A stretch of 59,841 nucleotides of DNA from Mycobacterium sp. (GTDB lineage: Bacteria > Actinomycetota > Actinomycetes > Mycobacteriales > Mycobacteriaceae). Positions 9,746 to 18,277 of this stretch are shown piece after piece. How positions within the stretch are numbered: the stretch's first letter is position 1; every line of letters starts with the position of its first letter. The translations under genes and the position numbers were made by a program. Under the pieces are notes generated by a model, which ran no database searches, was not told where the DNA came from, and was given only the letters and a program-made list of their open reading frames with translations. The stretch is taken from the NCBI GenBank assembly GCA_025963385.1, contig JAOPUT010000339.1:1-59841 (forward strand), given 5' to 3'.

Positions 9746-10587
9746 ACCAGCCCCGAGTCCCTGATGGCCTCGCCCAACGGTTCCAGCACCGCGGGGTCGT
9801 ACGGCGGCGGCAGGTAGATGATCGCGAGATCGAGACCTTCCTTGCCGAGCGCCGCGGCCTCGCCGACCACCTTGGCGTAGTCGCGGTCCTCGCCGAGCCG
9901 GACGTGGGCGGACAGCGTGATCTCTTGGGGGTCGCGGCCGATGTCGGCGCAGCGGGCGTGCAGGACGTCGCGCTTGTGGGCGAACTCCTCGGGGGTGCCA
10001 CCGACGAAGTTCCAGTGGTCGGCGTACTTCGCGGTCAGCGGCAGGGTCCGCTTCTCGCCGCTGCCACCGATGCAGATGGGCGGGTGTGGCTGCTGGGGAC
10101 CCTTCGGCTCGTTGCGCGCGTCCTTGAGCTGGTAGTACTTGCCGTCGAAGGTGGTGGTGTCCTTGGTCAGCAGGCTGGTCAGCACCTCGCAGGCCTCCTC
10201 GAAGCGGTCGAACCGCTCCTTGATGGTGCCGAGCTCGATGCCGTAGGCGCCGGACTCCTCCTCGTTCCAGCCTGCGCCGATGCCGAGTTCGAGCCTGCCG
10301 TGGGAGATGACGTCGAGCGCCGCGGCCATGTTGGCCAGCACGGCGGGGTGCCGGTAGTGGATGCCGGTGACGAGCACGCCGACGCGCAGCCGCTTGGTGG
10401 CCTGCGCGAGCGCGGTCAGGGTGATCCAACCCTCGAGGCAGGGGCCCGTCGAGTCGGAGAAGATCGGGTAGAAGTGGTCGAACGTCCAGCCGGACTCGAA
10501 GACGTCGATGTCGTCGGCGGTCTGCCAGATCGGCAGCATCTCGTCCCAGGTGGTGTTCTGCGGTGAGGTCTTGAAGGCGAATCGCAC
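9742..10587 (-). CDS. F420-dependent LLM-class oxidoreductase
   Basis: This is a 281-residue luciferase-like monooxygenase-fold enzyme of the type that normally uses coenzyme F420 in mycobacteria. Typical blocks are WTFDHFYPIF, GVLVTGIHYRHPAVLANMAA and ELGIGAGWNEEESGAYG (non-prolyl cis peptide and phosphate-binding region). The GTG start at 10587 gives VRFAFKTSPQNTTWDEML; longer in-frame reading upstream has no family resemblance. Substrate is unknown. The stop overlaps the DeoR stop by 4 bases on the opposite strand. Confidence 0.87.
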   Translation of the reverse strand: MRFAFKTSPQNTTWDEMLPIWQTADDIDVFESGWTFDHFYPIFSDSTGPCLEGWITLTALAQATKRLRVGVLVTGIHYRHPAVLANMAAALDVISHGRLELGIGAGWNEEESGAYGIELGTIKERFDRFEEACEVLTSLLTKDTTTFDGKYYQLKDARNEPKGPQQPHPPICIGGSGEKRTLPLTAKYADHWNFVGGTPEEFAHKRDVLHARCADIGRDPQEITLSAHVRLGEDRDYAKVVGEAAALGKEGLDLAIIYLPPPYDPAVLEPLGEAIRDSGLV

Positions 10588-10657
10588 TCGACCAAGCGTA
10601 GACCCGGTCGCTGAGTTCCGCCGATGAGTTTCGGTGGCGCGGGCGGTCGGTACGAAC

Positions 10658-11242
10658 ATGACCGACATGACATCCCTGATTTCGAAATCCTGCGCGCGGA
10701 CCACCGACGTCCTCGCTGCCGTCGAGGATGACCAGCTCGGCGGCTCCACCCCGTGCGAGAGGTTGGCGCTCAGCGAACTCGTCGCGCACCTGGGCGGCCT
10801 CGGCGTCGCCTTCGCGGCGGCCGCCCGCAAGGACCTCGGCGAACTCACCGGCGTGCCCCCCGGCGACAGCGGCTACCGGTTGGACCCGGACTGGCGCACC
10901 CGGTACCCGGGCAACCTTGCCGGCCTCGCCGAGGCATGGCGCGATCCCACCGCCTGGGAGGGCATGACGCAGGTCGGCGGCGTCGACCTGCCCGCCGAGG
11001 TGTGCGGCATGGTCGGGCTGACCGAGGTGGTGATCCACGGCTGGGACGTCGCCGTGGCCACCGGCCGGGACTACGGGGTCGACGACGACGTCGCCGAGGC
11101 GCTGCTGGCCCACATGACCGCCTTCACGGCGGGCGGACCCGTCGAGGGCCTCTTCGGCGCCCCCGTCGACGTCGGTTCCCGCGCTTCGGCATTCGACCGT
11201 GTGCTCGCCCTCAGCGGCCGCGATCCTGGCTGGCGGCACTAG
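10658..11242 (+). CDS. TIGR03086-type / MDMPI-like (DinB four-helix) protein
   Basis: About 194 residues, resembling actinobacterial metal-binding proteins related to mycothiol-dependent maleylpyruvate isomerase. Features are an N-terminal helix with STPCERLALSELVAHLGG (the family's CPGW-like site followed by the H of VAHL), and VVIHGWDVAVATG near residue 125 that supplies a second histidine. These families bind a metal in a four-helix bundle and act on, or with, mycothiol; the actual reaction is unknown. The start was placed at the second ATG of the MARAVGTNMTDM stretch, and 10667 is equally possible. It is divergent from the F420 oxidoreductase. Confidence 0.7.
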   Translation: MTDMTSLISKSCARTTDVLAAVEDDQLGGSTPCERLALSELVAHLGGLGVAFAAAARKDLGELTGVPPGDSGYRLDPDWRTRYPGNLAGLAEAWRDPTAWEGMTQVGGVDLPAEVCGMVGLTEVVIHGWDVAVATGRDYGVDDDVAEALLAHMTAFTAGGPVEGLFGAPVDVGSRASAFDRVLALSGRDPGWRH

Positions 11243-11259
11243 GGGGCACACTGGACCCC

Positions 11260-12270
11260 ATGGACCCGGTGGCAGCGCTGCGCCAGATCGCGTACTACAA
11301 GGACCGCGCCCGCGAGGATTCGCGGCGGGTGATGGCCTACCGCAATGCCGCGGACACCGTCGAGCGGCTCGACGACGCGCAGCGCGAGAAGCACGGCAAG
11401 GCCAACAGTTGGCAGTCCCTCCCCGGTGTAGGGCCGAAGACGGCGAAGGTGATCGCGCAGGCGTGGGCCGGCCGGGAGCCAGACACTCTGATCGAATTAC
11501 GGTCAGCCGCAAAGGATCTCGGCGGGGGCGAGATTCGGGCGGCGCTCAAGGGTGACCTGCATCTGCACTCCAACTGGTCGGACGGGTCGGCGCCGATCTC
11601 CGAGATGATGGCCACCGCGAAGTCGCTGGGCCACGAATACTGCGCGCTGACCGACCACTCGCCACGGCTGACGGTCGCCCACGGCCTGTCCCCCGAGCGC
11701 CTGCGCGAGCAACTCGACGTGATCGACGAACTCCGGGAGACGTTCGCGCCCATGCGGATTCTCACCGGCATCGAGGTCGACATCCTCGACGACGGAAGCC
11801 TGGACCAGGAGGACGACCTGCTCGAGCGGCTCGACATCGTGGTCGCCAGCGTGCATTCGAAACTGGCGATGGACGCCCCGGCGATGACGCGCCGCATGGT
11901 CCGGGCCGTGTCGGATGGTCAGGCCGACGTGCTCGGCCACTGCACCGGCAGACTCGTCGAAGGCGGCAGGGGCACCAGGGCGGAGTCGAGGTTCGACGCC
12001 GAGAAGGTGTTCACCGCCTGCCGGGATCACGGCACCGCCGTGGAGATCAACTCGAGACCGGAGCGACGGGACCCGCCCACGCGCCTACTCGCGATGGCAC
12101 TCGAGATCGGCTGCGACTTCTCGATCGACACCGATGCCCACGCGCCAGGGCAGCTGGACTTCCTCGGCTACGGCGCGCAGCGCGCACTGGACAACGGCGT
12201 CCCCCTCGAGCGGATCGTGAACACGTGGTCGGTGGACGAACTGCTGCAGTGGACGGGTTCTCGCCCCTAG
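11260..12270 (+). CDS. Helix-hairpin-helix plus PHP-domain protein (Rv3856c-like, PolX-like)
   Basis: A 336-residue protein. The first ~100 residues hold a helix-hairpin-helix DNA-binding unit (LPGVGPKTAKVIAQAW). The remainder is a PHP phosphoesterase domain with GDLHLHSNWSDG, LTDHSP, GIEVDIL, ASVHSK, LGHCTGR and SIDTDAHAP supplying the expected metal-binding His, Asp and Glu residues. It resembles the C-terminal half of PolX-type DNA repair polymerases without the nucleotidyltransferase core. A nuclease or phosphatase role in DNA repair is likely but inferred. The ATG at 11260 gives MDPVAALRQIAYYKDRARED. The stop shares CTAG with the convergent dinB gene, another repair gene. Confidence 0.85.
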   Translation: MDPVAALRQIAYYKDRAREDSRRVMAYRNAADTVERLDDAQREKHGKANSWQSLPGVGPKTAKVIAQAWAGREPDTLIELRSAAKDLGGGEIRAALKGDLHLHSNWSDGSAPISEMMATAKSLGHEYCALTDHSPRLTVAHGLSPERLREQLDVIDELRETFAPMRILTGIEVDILDDGSLDQEDDLLERLDIVVASVHSKLAMDAPAMTRRMVRAVSDGQADVLGHCTGRLVEGGRGTRAESRFDAEKVFTACRDHGTAVEINSRPERRDPPTRLLAMALEIGCDFSIDTDAHAPGQLDFLGYGAQRALDNGVPLERIVNTWSVDELLQWTGSRP

Positions 12271-13532
12271 TCCGGAAGCATCGGCATCTCCAGCCCGGGG
12301 TCGCGGCCGACGAGGACACCCCGCATCACCGACGCGTTGCCGAAACGCTGCCGCACCTCGTCGACCGCAGAGTCGAGGGCCAGTAGGTCGCCCGCCGAGT
12401 CGAACGGCAGCTCCAACTGCTGGGCGCCCTCGCGATCGATGTTGGACACCGCGAAACCGACAAGGGTCAGACCGCGTTCGGCGATCAGGGGCGCCGCGGC
12501 CGCCACCAGCGCCCGTGCCGCGGAGAGTATGACGTCGGTCGACGCGGTGGCCCTCGGCAGCGTGTGGGAGCGGGTCACCCGGCTGAAGTCGTCGAAGCGC
12601 AGGCGGAGCACGACGGTGCGACCGGTGCGGTCGGACCTGCGCATCCGGCGCGTGATGCGATCCACCAGGTTCACCACTACCGCATCGATCTCGCTGTGCG
12701 ACATGGTGTTTCCCGATCGACCCAGCGCACGCTGAGCTCCCACCGACCGACGGCGCACACCCGTGACCACCCGGCGCCGGTCGATGTTGTGCGACAGCGC
12801 AAACAGCTGATGGCCCATCCCGCCGCCCACGATCGACCCGAGCATCGATTCACTCAGCTCGGCGACGTCGGCAACCGTGTGGATACCGTGGGCGTGCAGC
12901 TTCTCGGCCGTCTTGGCGCCGACACCCCAGAGTCGGCGGATGGGCAGCGGATGAAGGAACTCCAACTCACGGTCGGGTGGCACCAGGAGGAGCCCGTCGG
13001 GCTTGCCCTCCTGGCTGGCGACCTTGGCGAGGAACTTGGTGCGAGCGATGCCCACCGTGATCGGGAGCCCGACGCGGCTACGGACCTGCTCCCGCAACTG
13101 GGCCGCGATCTGCACCGGGGTGCCCGAGACGCGACCCAGCCCGCTCACGTCGAGGAACGCCTCGTCGACCGACAACGGCTCGACGAGCGGAGTGGTGTCG
13201 CGAAACACCTCGAACACCGCGGCGCTGGCCTCCGAATAAGCCGCCATCCGGGGCGGGACCACGATCGCGTGCGGACACAGGTGGCGCGCCTGGCGCCCGC
13301 CCATCGCGGTCCGCACGCCGAACGCCTTGGCCTCGTAGCTGGCCGCCAGCACCACTCCGCCACCGACGATCACGGGCCGCCCCCGCAGCCACGGATCGTC
13401 GCGCTGCTCGACGGAGGCGTAGAAGGAATCGAGGTCGGCGTGGAGGATGGAGGCCGACGCAGGAGGCCGACAGACGGCTCCGGTGGCCGACGCAGGAGGC
13501 CGACAGTCGGCTCCGGAGGCTTCCCCTTCCAT
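12267..13532 (-). CDS. DNA polymerase IV, DinB3-like
   Basis: About 421 residues of Y-family translesion polymerase. Palm motifs with the catalytic acidic residues are ILHADLDSFYASVEQ and SVDEAFLDVSGL. The thumb helix-hairpin-helix is IRRLWGVGAKTAEKLHAHGI, and near the C-terminus QQLELPF looks like a beta-clamp binding motif. As I recall, M. smegmatis has a third DinB gene at this same position beside ethR/ethA, which M. tuberculosis lacks. The ATG at 13532 (MEGEASG) is preferred because upstream in-frame starts lie inside or beyond a LexA-type palindrome. The first ~30 residues are an 11-codon tandem duplication rather than polymerase sequence. Confidence 0.88.
   Translation of the reverse strand: MEGEASGADCRPPASATGAVCRPPASASILHADLDSFYASVEQRDDPWLRGRPVIVGGGVVLAASYEAKAFGVRTAMGGRQARHLCPHAIVVPPRMAAYSEASAAVFEVFRDTTPLVEPLSVDEAFLDVSGLGRVSGTPVQIAAQLREQVRSRVGLPITVGIARTKFLAKVASQEGKPDGLLLVPPDRELEFLHPLPIRRLWGVGAKTAEKLHAHGIHTVADVAELSESMLGSIVGGGMGHQLFALSHNIDRRRVVTGVRRRSVGAQRALGRSGNTMSHSEIDAVVVNLVDRITRRMRRSDRTGRTVVLRLRFDDFSRVTRSHTLPRATASTDVILSAARALVAAAAPLIAERGLTLVGFAVSNIDREGAQQLELPFDSAGDLLALDSAVDEVRQRFGNASVMRGVLVGRDPGLEMPMLPD
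13452..13517 (-). repeat. 33-base tandem duplication in the dinB N-terminus
   Basis: Two adjacent 33-base units (13452-13484 and 13485-13517) differ at two bases. Because 33 is a multiple of three, the reading frame is kept, giving CRPPASA twice in the protein before the catalytic domain starts at ILHADLDSFY. Confidence 0.85.
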
Positions 13533-13537
13533 CGACA

Positions 13538-13551
13538 CGAACATATGTTCG
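13538..13551. promoter_or_regulatory. SOS box (LexA-type palindrome) at dinB
   Basis: CGAACATATGTTCG is a perfect 14-base palindrome matching the core of the mycobacterial LexA site, known as TCGAAC-N4-GTTCGA (CGAAC-N4-GTTCG matches; the outermost T/A pair does not). It ends 5 bases before the preferred dinB ATG at 13532, so LexA bound here would block dinB transcription until DNA damage. Confidence 0.75.
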
Positions 13552-13591
13552 CATCCCGGTCCGACGAGCACCCGCCATTTCGCGACACATC

Positions 13592-13630
13592 AACGTCGGC
13601 GACGACACGCCGCGGCGGACCGCCGACGTT
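13592..13630 (-). terminator. Hairpin between ethR and dinB
   Basis: AACGTCGGCG (13592-13601) pairs perfectly with CGCCGACGTT (13621-13630), with a smaller CG-rich stem inside the loop. It lies 30 bases after the ethR stop and is probably its terminator, although no long T tract is present on that strand. Confidence 0.5.
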
Positions 13631-13660
13631 TATGTCTCGTGGAGGGAGGGAGGGGGAGCG

Positions 13661-14302
13661 CTACTGGCTTTCGCCGTAGATGCTGGTCAGCCAGATGTGC
13701 GTGAGGGTGTCGACGATGCGCTCCTGGGCGACGGCGCCCTCCTCGGCGACCAGCGTCGCGGTCATCGTCCGCTCGTTCATGAGGTTCAGGGACGTGGCGA
13801 GGTCGCGTGCCGGAAGCGTGGTGGGGGCGGCGCCGCGGGCGCGCTCGGACTCGATCAGCGCGGACGTCTGGTCGATCCACTTGTGCATGAATGCGGACCA
13901 CACGGCGCGCAGGTCGGGGCTGGTGGCCAGCGCCTCGGTGCCCGCCCGCGCCACGACGCTATGCGAGCCGAAGGCCGTGAAGAACGTGCTGATGCCCTCG
14001 CGGAATGCGCGCCGCGGGTCGGTGGGCAGGGTCTCCATCGCGCCGTGGAACCCGGTGTCCGCCTGCTGGATGAGCGGGTCGATCAGCGACAGCAGCACCG
14101 CGTCCTTGGACGGGAAGTAGAAGTAGAAGGTCGGGCGGGACAGGCCCGCGCCCTTGGCCAGGTCGTCGACGGAGATGTCGGCGAACTTCTTGTCCTCCAG
14201 CAGGCGCTCGGCGGTCGCGAGGATGGCCGCTTCACGGTCGTCGCCCGACGGTCGCGTCGAGCGGCGTCCCCGTCCCGATCGGGCCGTGCTGGTCGTGGTC
14301 AC
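13661..14302 (-). CDS. ethR: TetR-family repressor EthR
   Basis: A 213-residue TetR-family regulator. The helix-turn-helix region (ISVDDLAKGAGLSRPTFYFYF) and the C-terminal ligand-domain end (LVHIW-type DTLTHIWLTSIYGESQ) match M. tuberculosis EthR closely as I remember it, including the SGDDRE N-terminal segment. EthR represses the divergent Baeyer-Villiger monooxygenase gene ethA and so sets activation of the pro-drug ethionamide. The GTG at 14302 gives VTTTSTARSGRGRR and about the same length as known EthR. The 76-base gap to ethA contains two operator palindromes. Confidence 0.95.
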   Translation of the reverse strand: MTTTSTARSGRGRRSTRPSGDDREAAILATAERLLEDKKFADISVDDLAKGAGLSRPTFYFYFPSKDAVLLSLIDPLIQQADTGFHGAMETLPTDPRRAFREGISTFFTAFGSHSVVARAGTEALATSPDLRAVWSAFMHKWIDQTSALIESERARGAAPTTLPARDLATSLNLMNERTMTATLVAEEGAVAQERIVDTLTHIWLTSIYGESQ

Positions 14303-14331
14303 GACGGTTACTTTACTGCATGTCGAAATTA

Positions 14332-14366
14332 TCAACACACTGTTGACCTATTCAACACCGTGTTGA
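14332..14366. promoter_or_regulatory. Twin EthR operator palindromes
   Basis: TCAACACACTGTTGA (14332-14346) and TCAACACCGTGTTGA (14352-14366) are two near-identical imperfect palindromes whose centres are 20 bases apart, about two helical turns. They fill the ethR-ethA gap. EthR is known to bind its long operator cooperatively as several dimers, which fits this arrangement. Confidence 0.75.
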
Positions 14367-14378
14367 TAACGTGTCGCC

Positions 14379-15860
14379 ATGACCGAACACCTCGACGTTC
14401 TGATCGTCGGCGCCGGGATCTCCGGCATCAGCGCGGCCTGGCACCTGCAGGACCGCTCGCCGTCGAAGACCTACGCCATCCTCGAGCGCCGCGAGAACAT
14501 GGGCGGCACGTGGGACCTGTTCAAGTACCCGGGCATCCGCTCCGACTCCGACATGTTCACCCTCGGCTTCCGGTTCAAGCCGTGGACGTCGGCAAAGTCC
14601 ATCGCCGACGGCCCGTCGATCCTGGCGTACATCAAGGAAGCAGCCGCCGAGAACGGCATCGATGAGAAGATCCGCTACCGCCACCAGGTGACCGCCGCGG
14701 AGTGGTCCGACGCGGACAACCGCTGGACCGTCACCGTCGCCGTCGGTTCCGAAACCGGCGTTGAAGAGAAGACGCTCACCTGCTCGTTCCTCTTCGCCAC
14801 CACCGGTTACTACAACTACGACCAGGGCTACTCACCCACCTTCCCGGGCTCCGAGGACTTCACGGGCACCATCGTGCATCCGCAGCACTGGCCGGAAGAC
14901 CTCGACTACCAGGGCAAGAAGATCGTCGTCATCGGCAGCGGCGCCACGGCGATCACACTGATTCCGTCTCTGGTCAAGGGTGGCTCGGGCCACGTGACGA
15001 TGCTTCAGCGCTCCCCGTCCTACATCGGCTCACTGCCGGACGTGGATCCCATTGCGGCACAGGCCAACAAGTACCTACCCGCCGGGGCCGCCCACTTCGT
15101 CAACCGTTGGAAGGCGATTCTCTTCGCCACGGCGCAGTACCAGTTCGCCCGCAAGTTCCCCAAGTACATGCGCAAGACGCTGCTCACCATGGCCGAGCGC
15201 AGGCTGCCCGAGGGATACGACGTCGAGAAGCACTTCGGCCCGCGCTACAACCCGTGGGACGAGCGACTCTGCTTGGCTCCCAACGGTGATCTGTTCAAGA
15301 CGATCCGCAAAGGCGATGCCGATGTCGTCACCGACACCATCGACACGTTCGTCCCCGAGGGCATCAGGCTCAACTCGGGCGAGGTGCTCGAGGCCGACAT
15401 CATCGTCACCGCAACGGGTCTCAACCTGCGGCTGTTCGGCGGCGCGGACATCCGTCGCAACGGCGAGCCCGTCGACCTGACCGAGACGATGTCCTACAAG
15501 GGCATGATGCTCTCCGGCATGCCGAACATGGCCTTCACCATCGGCTACACCAATGCGTCGTGGACGCTCAAGGCCGACTTGGTCTCGGAGTTCGTCTGTC
15601 GTGTCCTGAACTACATGGACGCCAACGGTTTCGACACCGTCGTGCCCGAGCACCCCGGCAGCTCCGTCGACGAGCGTCCGCTGATGGACTTCACCCCCGG
15701 CTACGTGCTGCGCGCACTGGACAGCCTGCCCAAGGCCGGCTCGAAGACGCCGTGGAAGCTCAAGCAGAACTACTTCCTCGACGTCAGGATGATCCGCCAG
15801 GGCAAGGTCGACGACGAAGCGCTGCACTTCACCAAACACCGTGCGCCGGTGGGCGTCTAG
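14379..15860 (+). CDS. ethA: Baeyer-Villiger monooxygenase EthA
   Basis: A 493-residue FAD- and NADPH-dependent Baeyer-Villiger monooxygenase, close to the 489-residue M. tuberculosis enzyme. Visible are the FAD fold [14 protein letters not shown] at residue 10, the family fingerprint around [11 protein letters not shown], and a second NADPH fold [14 protein letters not shown] near residue 188. It oxidises ketones and thioamides; in M. tuberculosis it activates ethionamide. The gene is divergent from ethR. Its final codons share CTAG with the convergent rraA gene. Confidence 0.95.
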   Translation: MTEHLDVLIVGAGISGISAAWHLQDRSPSKTYAILERRENMGGTWDLFKYPGIRSDSDMFTLGFRFKPWTSAKSIADGPSILAYIKEAAAENGIDEKIRYRHQVTAAEWSDADNRWTVTVAVGSETGVEEKTLTCSFLFATTGYYNYDQGYSPTFPGSEDFTGTIVHPQHWPEDLDYQGKKIVVIGSGATAITLIPSLVKGGSGHVTMLQRSPSYIGSLPDVDPIAAQANKYLPAGAAHFVNRWKAILFATAQYQFARKFPKYMRKTLLTMAERRLPEGYDVEKHFGPRYNPWDERLCLAPNGDLFKTIRKGDADVVTDTIDTFVPEGIRLNSGEVLEADIIVTATGLNLRLFGGADIRRNGEPVDLTETMSYKGMMLSGMPNMAFTIGYTNASWTLKADLVSEFVCRVLNYMDANGFDTVVPEHPGSSVDERPLMDFTPGYVLRALDSLPKAGSKTPWKLKQNYFLDVRMIRQGKVDDEALHFTKHRAPVGV

Positions 15861-16345
15861 CCGCCCTTGCCCGCCACCACCACGATGCCGTCGTCATCGC
15901 AGTAGGCGATCTCGCCTGGCTCGAAGGTCACACCGCCGAAGGTCACCGCAACGTCGCGGTGGCCTTCGCCGGTCTTCGTGCCCTTGCGGGGGTTGGTGCC
16001 GAGCGCCTTGATCCCGATGTCCATCGTGCGCAGCGCCGCCGCATCGCGAACCGCGCCGTGCACGATCAGCCCCGCCCAGCCGTTGTCGACCGCGAGGCCG
16101 GCGATGACGTCGCCGACGAGCGCCGTGTGCAGCGAGCCCTCGCCGTCGACGACCAGGACGCCGCCGTCTCCCGGCGTCGACAGAATCGACTTCAGCAGGG
16201 CGTTGTCCTGGAAGCAGCGCACCGTCGTGATGGGCCCGGCGAACATCGTGTTGGCGCCGTAGTTCTGCAGTTGCAGATCGCAGCTGCGGACGTCGGGGTA
16301 GATGTCGTCGACGAGGTCGGCAGTGGCGCGAGGTTCGATGGTCAC
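15857..16345 (-). CDS. rraA: RraA-family protein (annotated MenG in mycobacteria)
   Basis: A 162-residue protein with the RraA fold. Typical blocks are [57 protein letters not shown] and [12 protein letters not shown]. In E. coli RraA binds and inhibits RNase E; mycobacterial homologues (Rv3853) were named menG, but the fold argues against a methyltransferase. Related proteins can be HMG/CHA aldolases using the GAVRD loop. The GTG at 16345 gives [12 protein letters not shown]. It lies 13 bases after the H-NS-like gene and may be co-transcribed with it. Confidence 0.9.
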   Translation of the reverse strand: MTIEPRATADLVDDIYPDVRSCDLQLQNYGANTMFAGPITTVRCFQDNALLKSILSTPGDGGVLVVDGEGSLHTALVGDVIAGLAVDNGWAGLIVHGAVRDAAALRTMDIGIKALGTNPRKGTKTGEGHRDVAVTFGGVTFEPGEIAYCDDDGIVVVAGKGG

Positions 16346-16358
16346 CCGACCATTATCC

Positions 16359-16778
16359 TCAGTCGTCGTCGGAGCTGCGCCGCACCAGCAACACCACCAG
16401 GATGGCCAGCACACCCGCCGCTACGGCGACGGCCATTGGCAGCCGGGACGGGTCGGGTCCCGGAAGGGGGATGGGGGTAGGGGCGCTGGCGATCGTCGAC
16501 TTCGCTTGCGCCGCAGCCTCCTTCGCGGGAGACGTCTCCGGACGATCTCCGTTGGTGGCGGCCGCGGGCCCAGGCGCCGCTGCGACAGGCGGAGGCGGTG
16601 CGGCCTTCTTGGCAGGCGCCTTCTTGGCAGGTGCGGCCTTCTTCGCGGGGGCCTTCTTCGCCGGGGCCTTCTTGGCAGGCGCCTTCTTCACGGCCTTGGC
16701 GGGTGCCTTCTTGGCTGGCGGAGGCGGCAGCGGTGCGGGGTCGGCACCCTCGCCCGGGCGGTCCTGCTCGTCGGCCAT
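16359..16778 (-). CDS. hns: H-NS-like membrane-anchored nucleoid protein (Rv3852-like)
   Basis: 139 residues in three parts: an acidic start ([14 protein letters not shown]); a lysine/alanine/proline region of PAKKA repeats at about residues 20-62, like histone H1 tails; and a C-terminal hydrophobic helix ([17 protein letters not shown]) followed by RRSSDDD. The position next to rraA and the architecture match the M. tuberculosis protein Rv3852 called Hns. A basic DNA-binding tail tethered to the membrane is what the sequence shows; the effect on nucleoid shape is known only from homologues. Confidence 0.87.
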   Translation of the reverse strand: MADEQDRPGEGADPAPLPPPPAKKAPAKAVKKAPAKKAPAKKAPAKKAAPAKKAPAKKAAPPPPVAAAPGPAAATNGDRPETSPAKEAAAQAKSTIASAPTPIPLPGPDPSRLPMAVAVAAGVLAILVVLLVRRSSDDD

Positions 16779-16835
16779 GGTGGCTGCTCCTTTGCAATCG
16801 GCAGTGGTCCCATCATGCCAGTTCGTGCTTTTCCG

Positions 16836-17771
16836 CTATCCCGTGACCGCCAACGCGGCCGCCAGCGTCAGGGCCACCGCCATGATCGCGAGCTCCACCC
16901 GGGATCGCGTCCGCGACACGGTGACGGGGGCTCGGTGGGATCGGGCGGCGGGCAGCCAGTGCGCCCGGTTCCTGGCCGCCAACGCCACCAGCACGCCCGT
17001 CACCACGACCTTCGCCGCCAGCACGCGTCCGTACCCGGTGGCGTAGAGGTCGGTGGGGGAGTTCAGCGTGACCACCGCACCCGCCACGCCGAACACCAGC
17101 AGCGCCGCGACGCACCCGAGGGACACCTGAGAGAACCGCGGCAGGACCCTGGCCCACTGGCCACGGTGGGTCACGGTCAGCACCAGCGCCGCGAGCGAAC
17201 CGCACCAGAGGGCGGCGGCCAGCGCATGCAGTGCGACCGCCACACCGCCCAGCGGGCTGTCGGAGAGGTGCCCGACGAGGCTGCGGCCCGCCACCCCGAT
17301 GGCCGCTGCGCCGACGGCGACGACACCGGCCGCCGATCCCGGCTCAGCGCCGCGCGGTGCCGCCAGCGCCACGACGCCGACCACCGCTGCCGCTGCCAGG
17401 CACACCAGCCCGGCCCGCCCTGCCGCGGTGTCGACGGCGAACACCGCGGTGGTGCGCACGCCCACCAGGACCACAGAGGTGCCTGCCGCCTCCGCGGCGC
17501 CTGCGAACAGCCGGACGAGCTCGGCGCTGGCCCACACCGCCGCCACCGCGATCAACGGGCGTGCCGCGCGGTCGGCGAGCTCGCGGCGGTGGCGCGCCAC
17601 GTCGAATGCCGGCACGACGACGAGGCCGAGCGCCGCCACGGCCGCGCCGTCGGAGATCGCGCGAATCAGGCTGATGGGCAACGAGTTCTGCGGGTAGGCC
17701 AGACTCCACGCGGCCAGCGCGGCGATCCCGACGCATGCAGCGCCGAGGATCGCCGCGCGAAGCCGGTTCAC
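16836..17771 (-). CDS. CopD-domain copper transport membrane protein
   Basis: 311 residues with about eight hydrophobic segments and a CopD-like C-terminal half (VALHALAAALWCGSLAAL; FSQVSLGCVAALLVFGVAGA; GYGRVLAAKVVVTGVLVALAA). CopD proteins work with periplasmic CopC to move copper across the membrane. The GTG at 17771 overlaps the copC stop by 4 bases (GTGA), so translation is coupled. It is the last gene of a five-gene minus-strand operon. The product is copper-related by family and context; direction of transport is unknown. Confidence 0.85.
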   Translation of the reverse strand: MNRLRAAILGAACVGIAALAAWSLAYPQNSLPISLIRAISDGAAVAALGLVVVPAFDVARHRRELADRAARPLIAVAAVWASAELVRLFAGAAEAAGTSVVLVGVRTTAVFAVDTAAGRAGLVCLAAAAVVGVVALAAPRGAEPGSAAGVVAVGAAAIGVAGRSLVGHLSDSPLGGVAVALHALAAALWCGSLAALVLTVTHRGQWARVLPRFSQVSLGCVAALLVFGVAGAVVTLNSPTDLYATGYGRVLAAKVVVTGVLVALAARNRAHWLPAARSHRAPVTVSRTRSRVELAIMAVALTLAAALAVTG

Positions 17772-18277
17772 CCGCGCCGCCGCACCGCCACCAACGCGCC
17801 ACCGCCGACGATGACCACGGCGAGCGCCACGAACGGCCACACCGGTACCCCGTCGGACGCGTCCGAGGACTGCGCCACCTTGGGGCCGGGAGTGCCGGTC
17901 CCCGCCGCGGTCAGATCGAACGACCACGCACCGCTGACCACGTGGCCGTCGGCCGAGGTGACGCGGTAGTTGACGGTGTAGCGGCCCGCCGGACCCAACG
18001 GGCGCAACGCAACGCTGGCGACCGCACCCTCGATCTCCGCATCTCCCTCCGACCACAGGTTGCCGTCGGGGCCGACGACCGTCATGGCCGCGAAGTTCGT
18101 CTGGAGCTGCTCGTTGAACGTGGCGCTGGCGCGGGCAGGCCCCACACCGACGGAACTGTCCGGTGCGGGGTCGGCCGCCACGCGAATCGCGTGCGCGGAG
18201 GCGATTCCGGCGCCTGCGAGCGCGAGAAGCGAGAGGACCACGCCGGCCAACGCCGCGGCGGCCAACCTGCGGATCAT
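17768..18277 (-). CDS. CopC-family copper-binding protein
   Basis: 169 residues: a signal peptide ending in ASA-H, so the mature protein starts with His (HAIRVAADPAPDSS). That N-terminal histidine, together with the VTSADGHVVSGAWSF segment containing the second conserved Asp/His site, forms the Cu(II) site of CopC proteins. A C-terminal transmembrane helix (PFVALAVVIVGGGALVA) plus basic tail anchors it outside the cell membrane. It overlaps ycnI upstream and copD downstream by 4 bases each. Confidence 0.9.
   Translation of the reverse strand: MIRRLAAAALAGVVLSLLALAGAGIASAHAIRVAADPAPDSSVGVGPARASATFNEQLQTNFAAMTVVGPDGNLWSEGDAEIEGAVASVALRPLGPAGRYTVNYRVTSADGHVVSGAWSFDLTAAGTGTPGPKVAQSSDASDGVPVWPFVALAVVIVGGGALVAVRRRG

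Noticed and set aside
10753..11259. Long in-frame N-terminal extension of the PHP-domain protein
   Set aside because: It overlaps the MDMPI-like gene in another frame, is Arg-rich in the manner of a shadow reading of high-GC DNA, and the ATG at 11260 gives the family's N-terminus.
16596..16720. Lysine/alanine repeats of the H-NS-like gene considered as a DNA repeat element
   Set aside because: The units vary in length and sequence at the DNA level and are explained by the PAKKA protein pattern.
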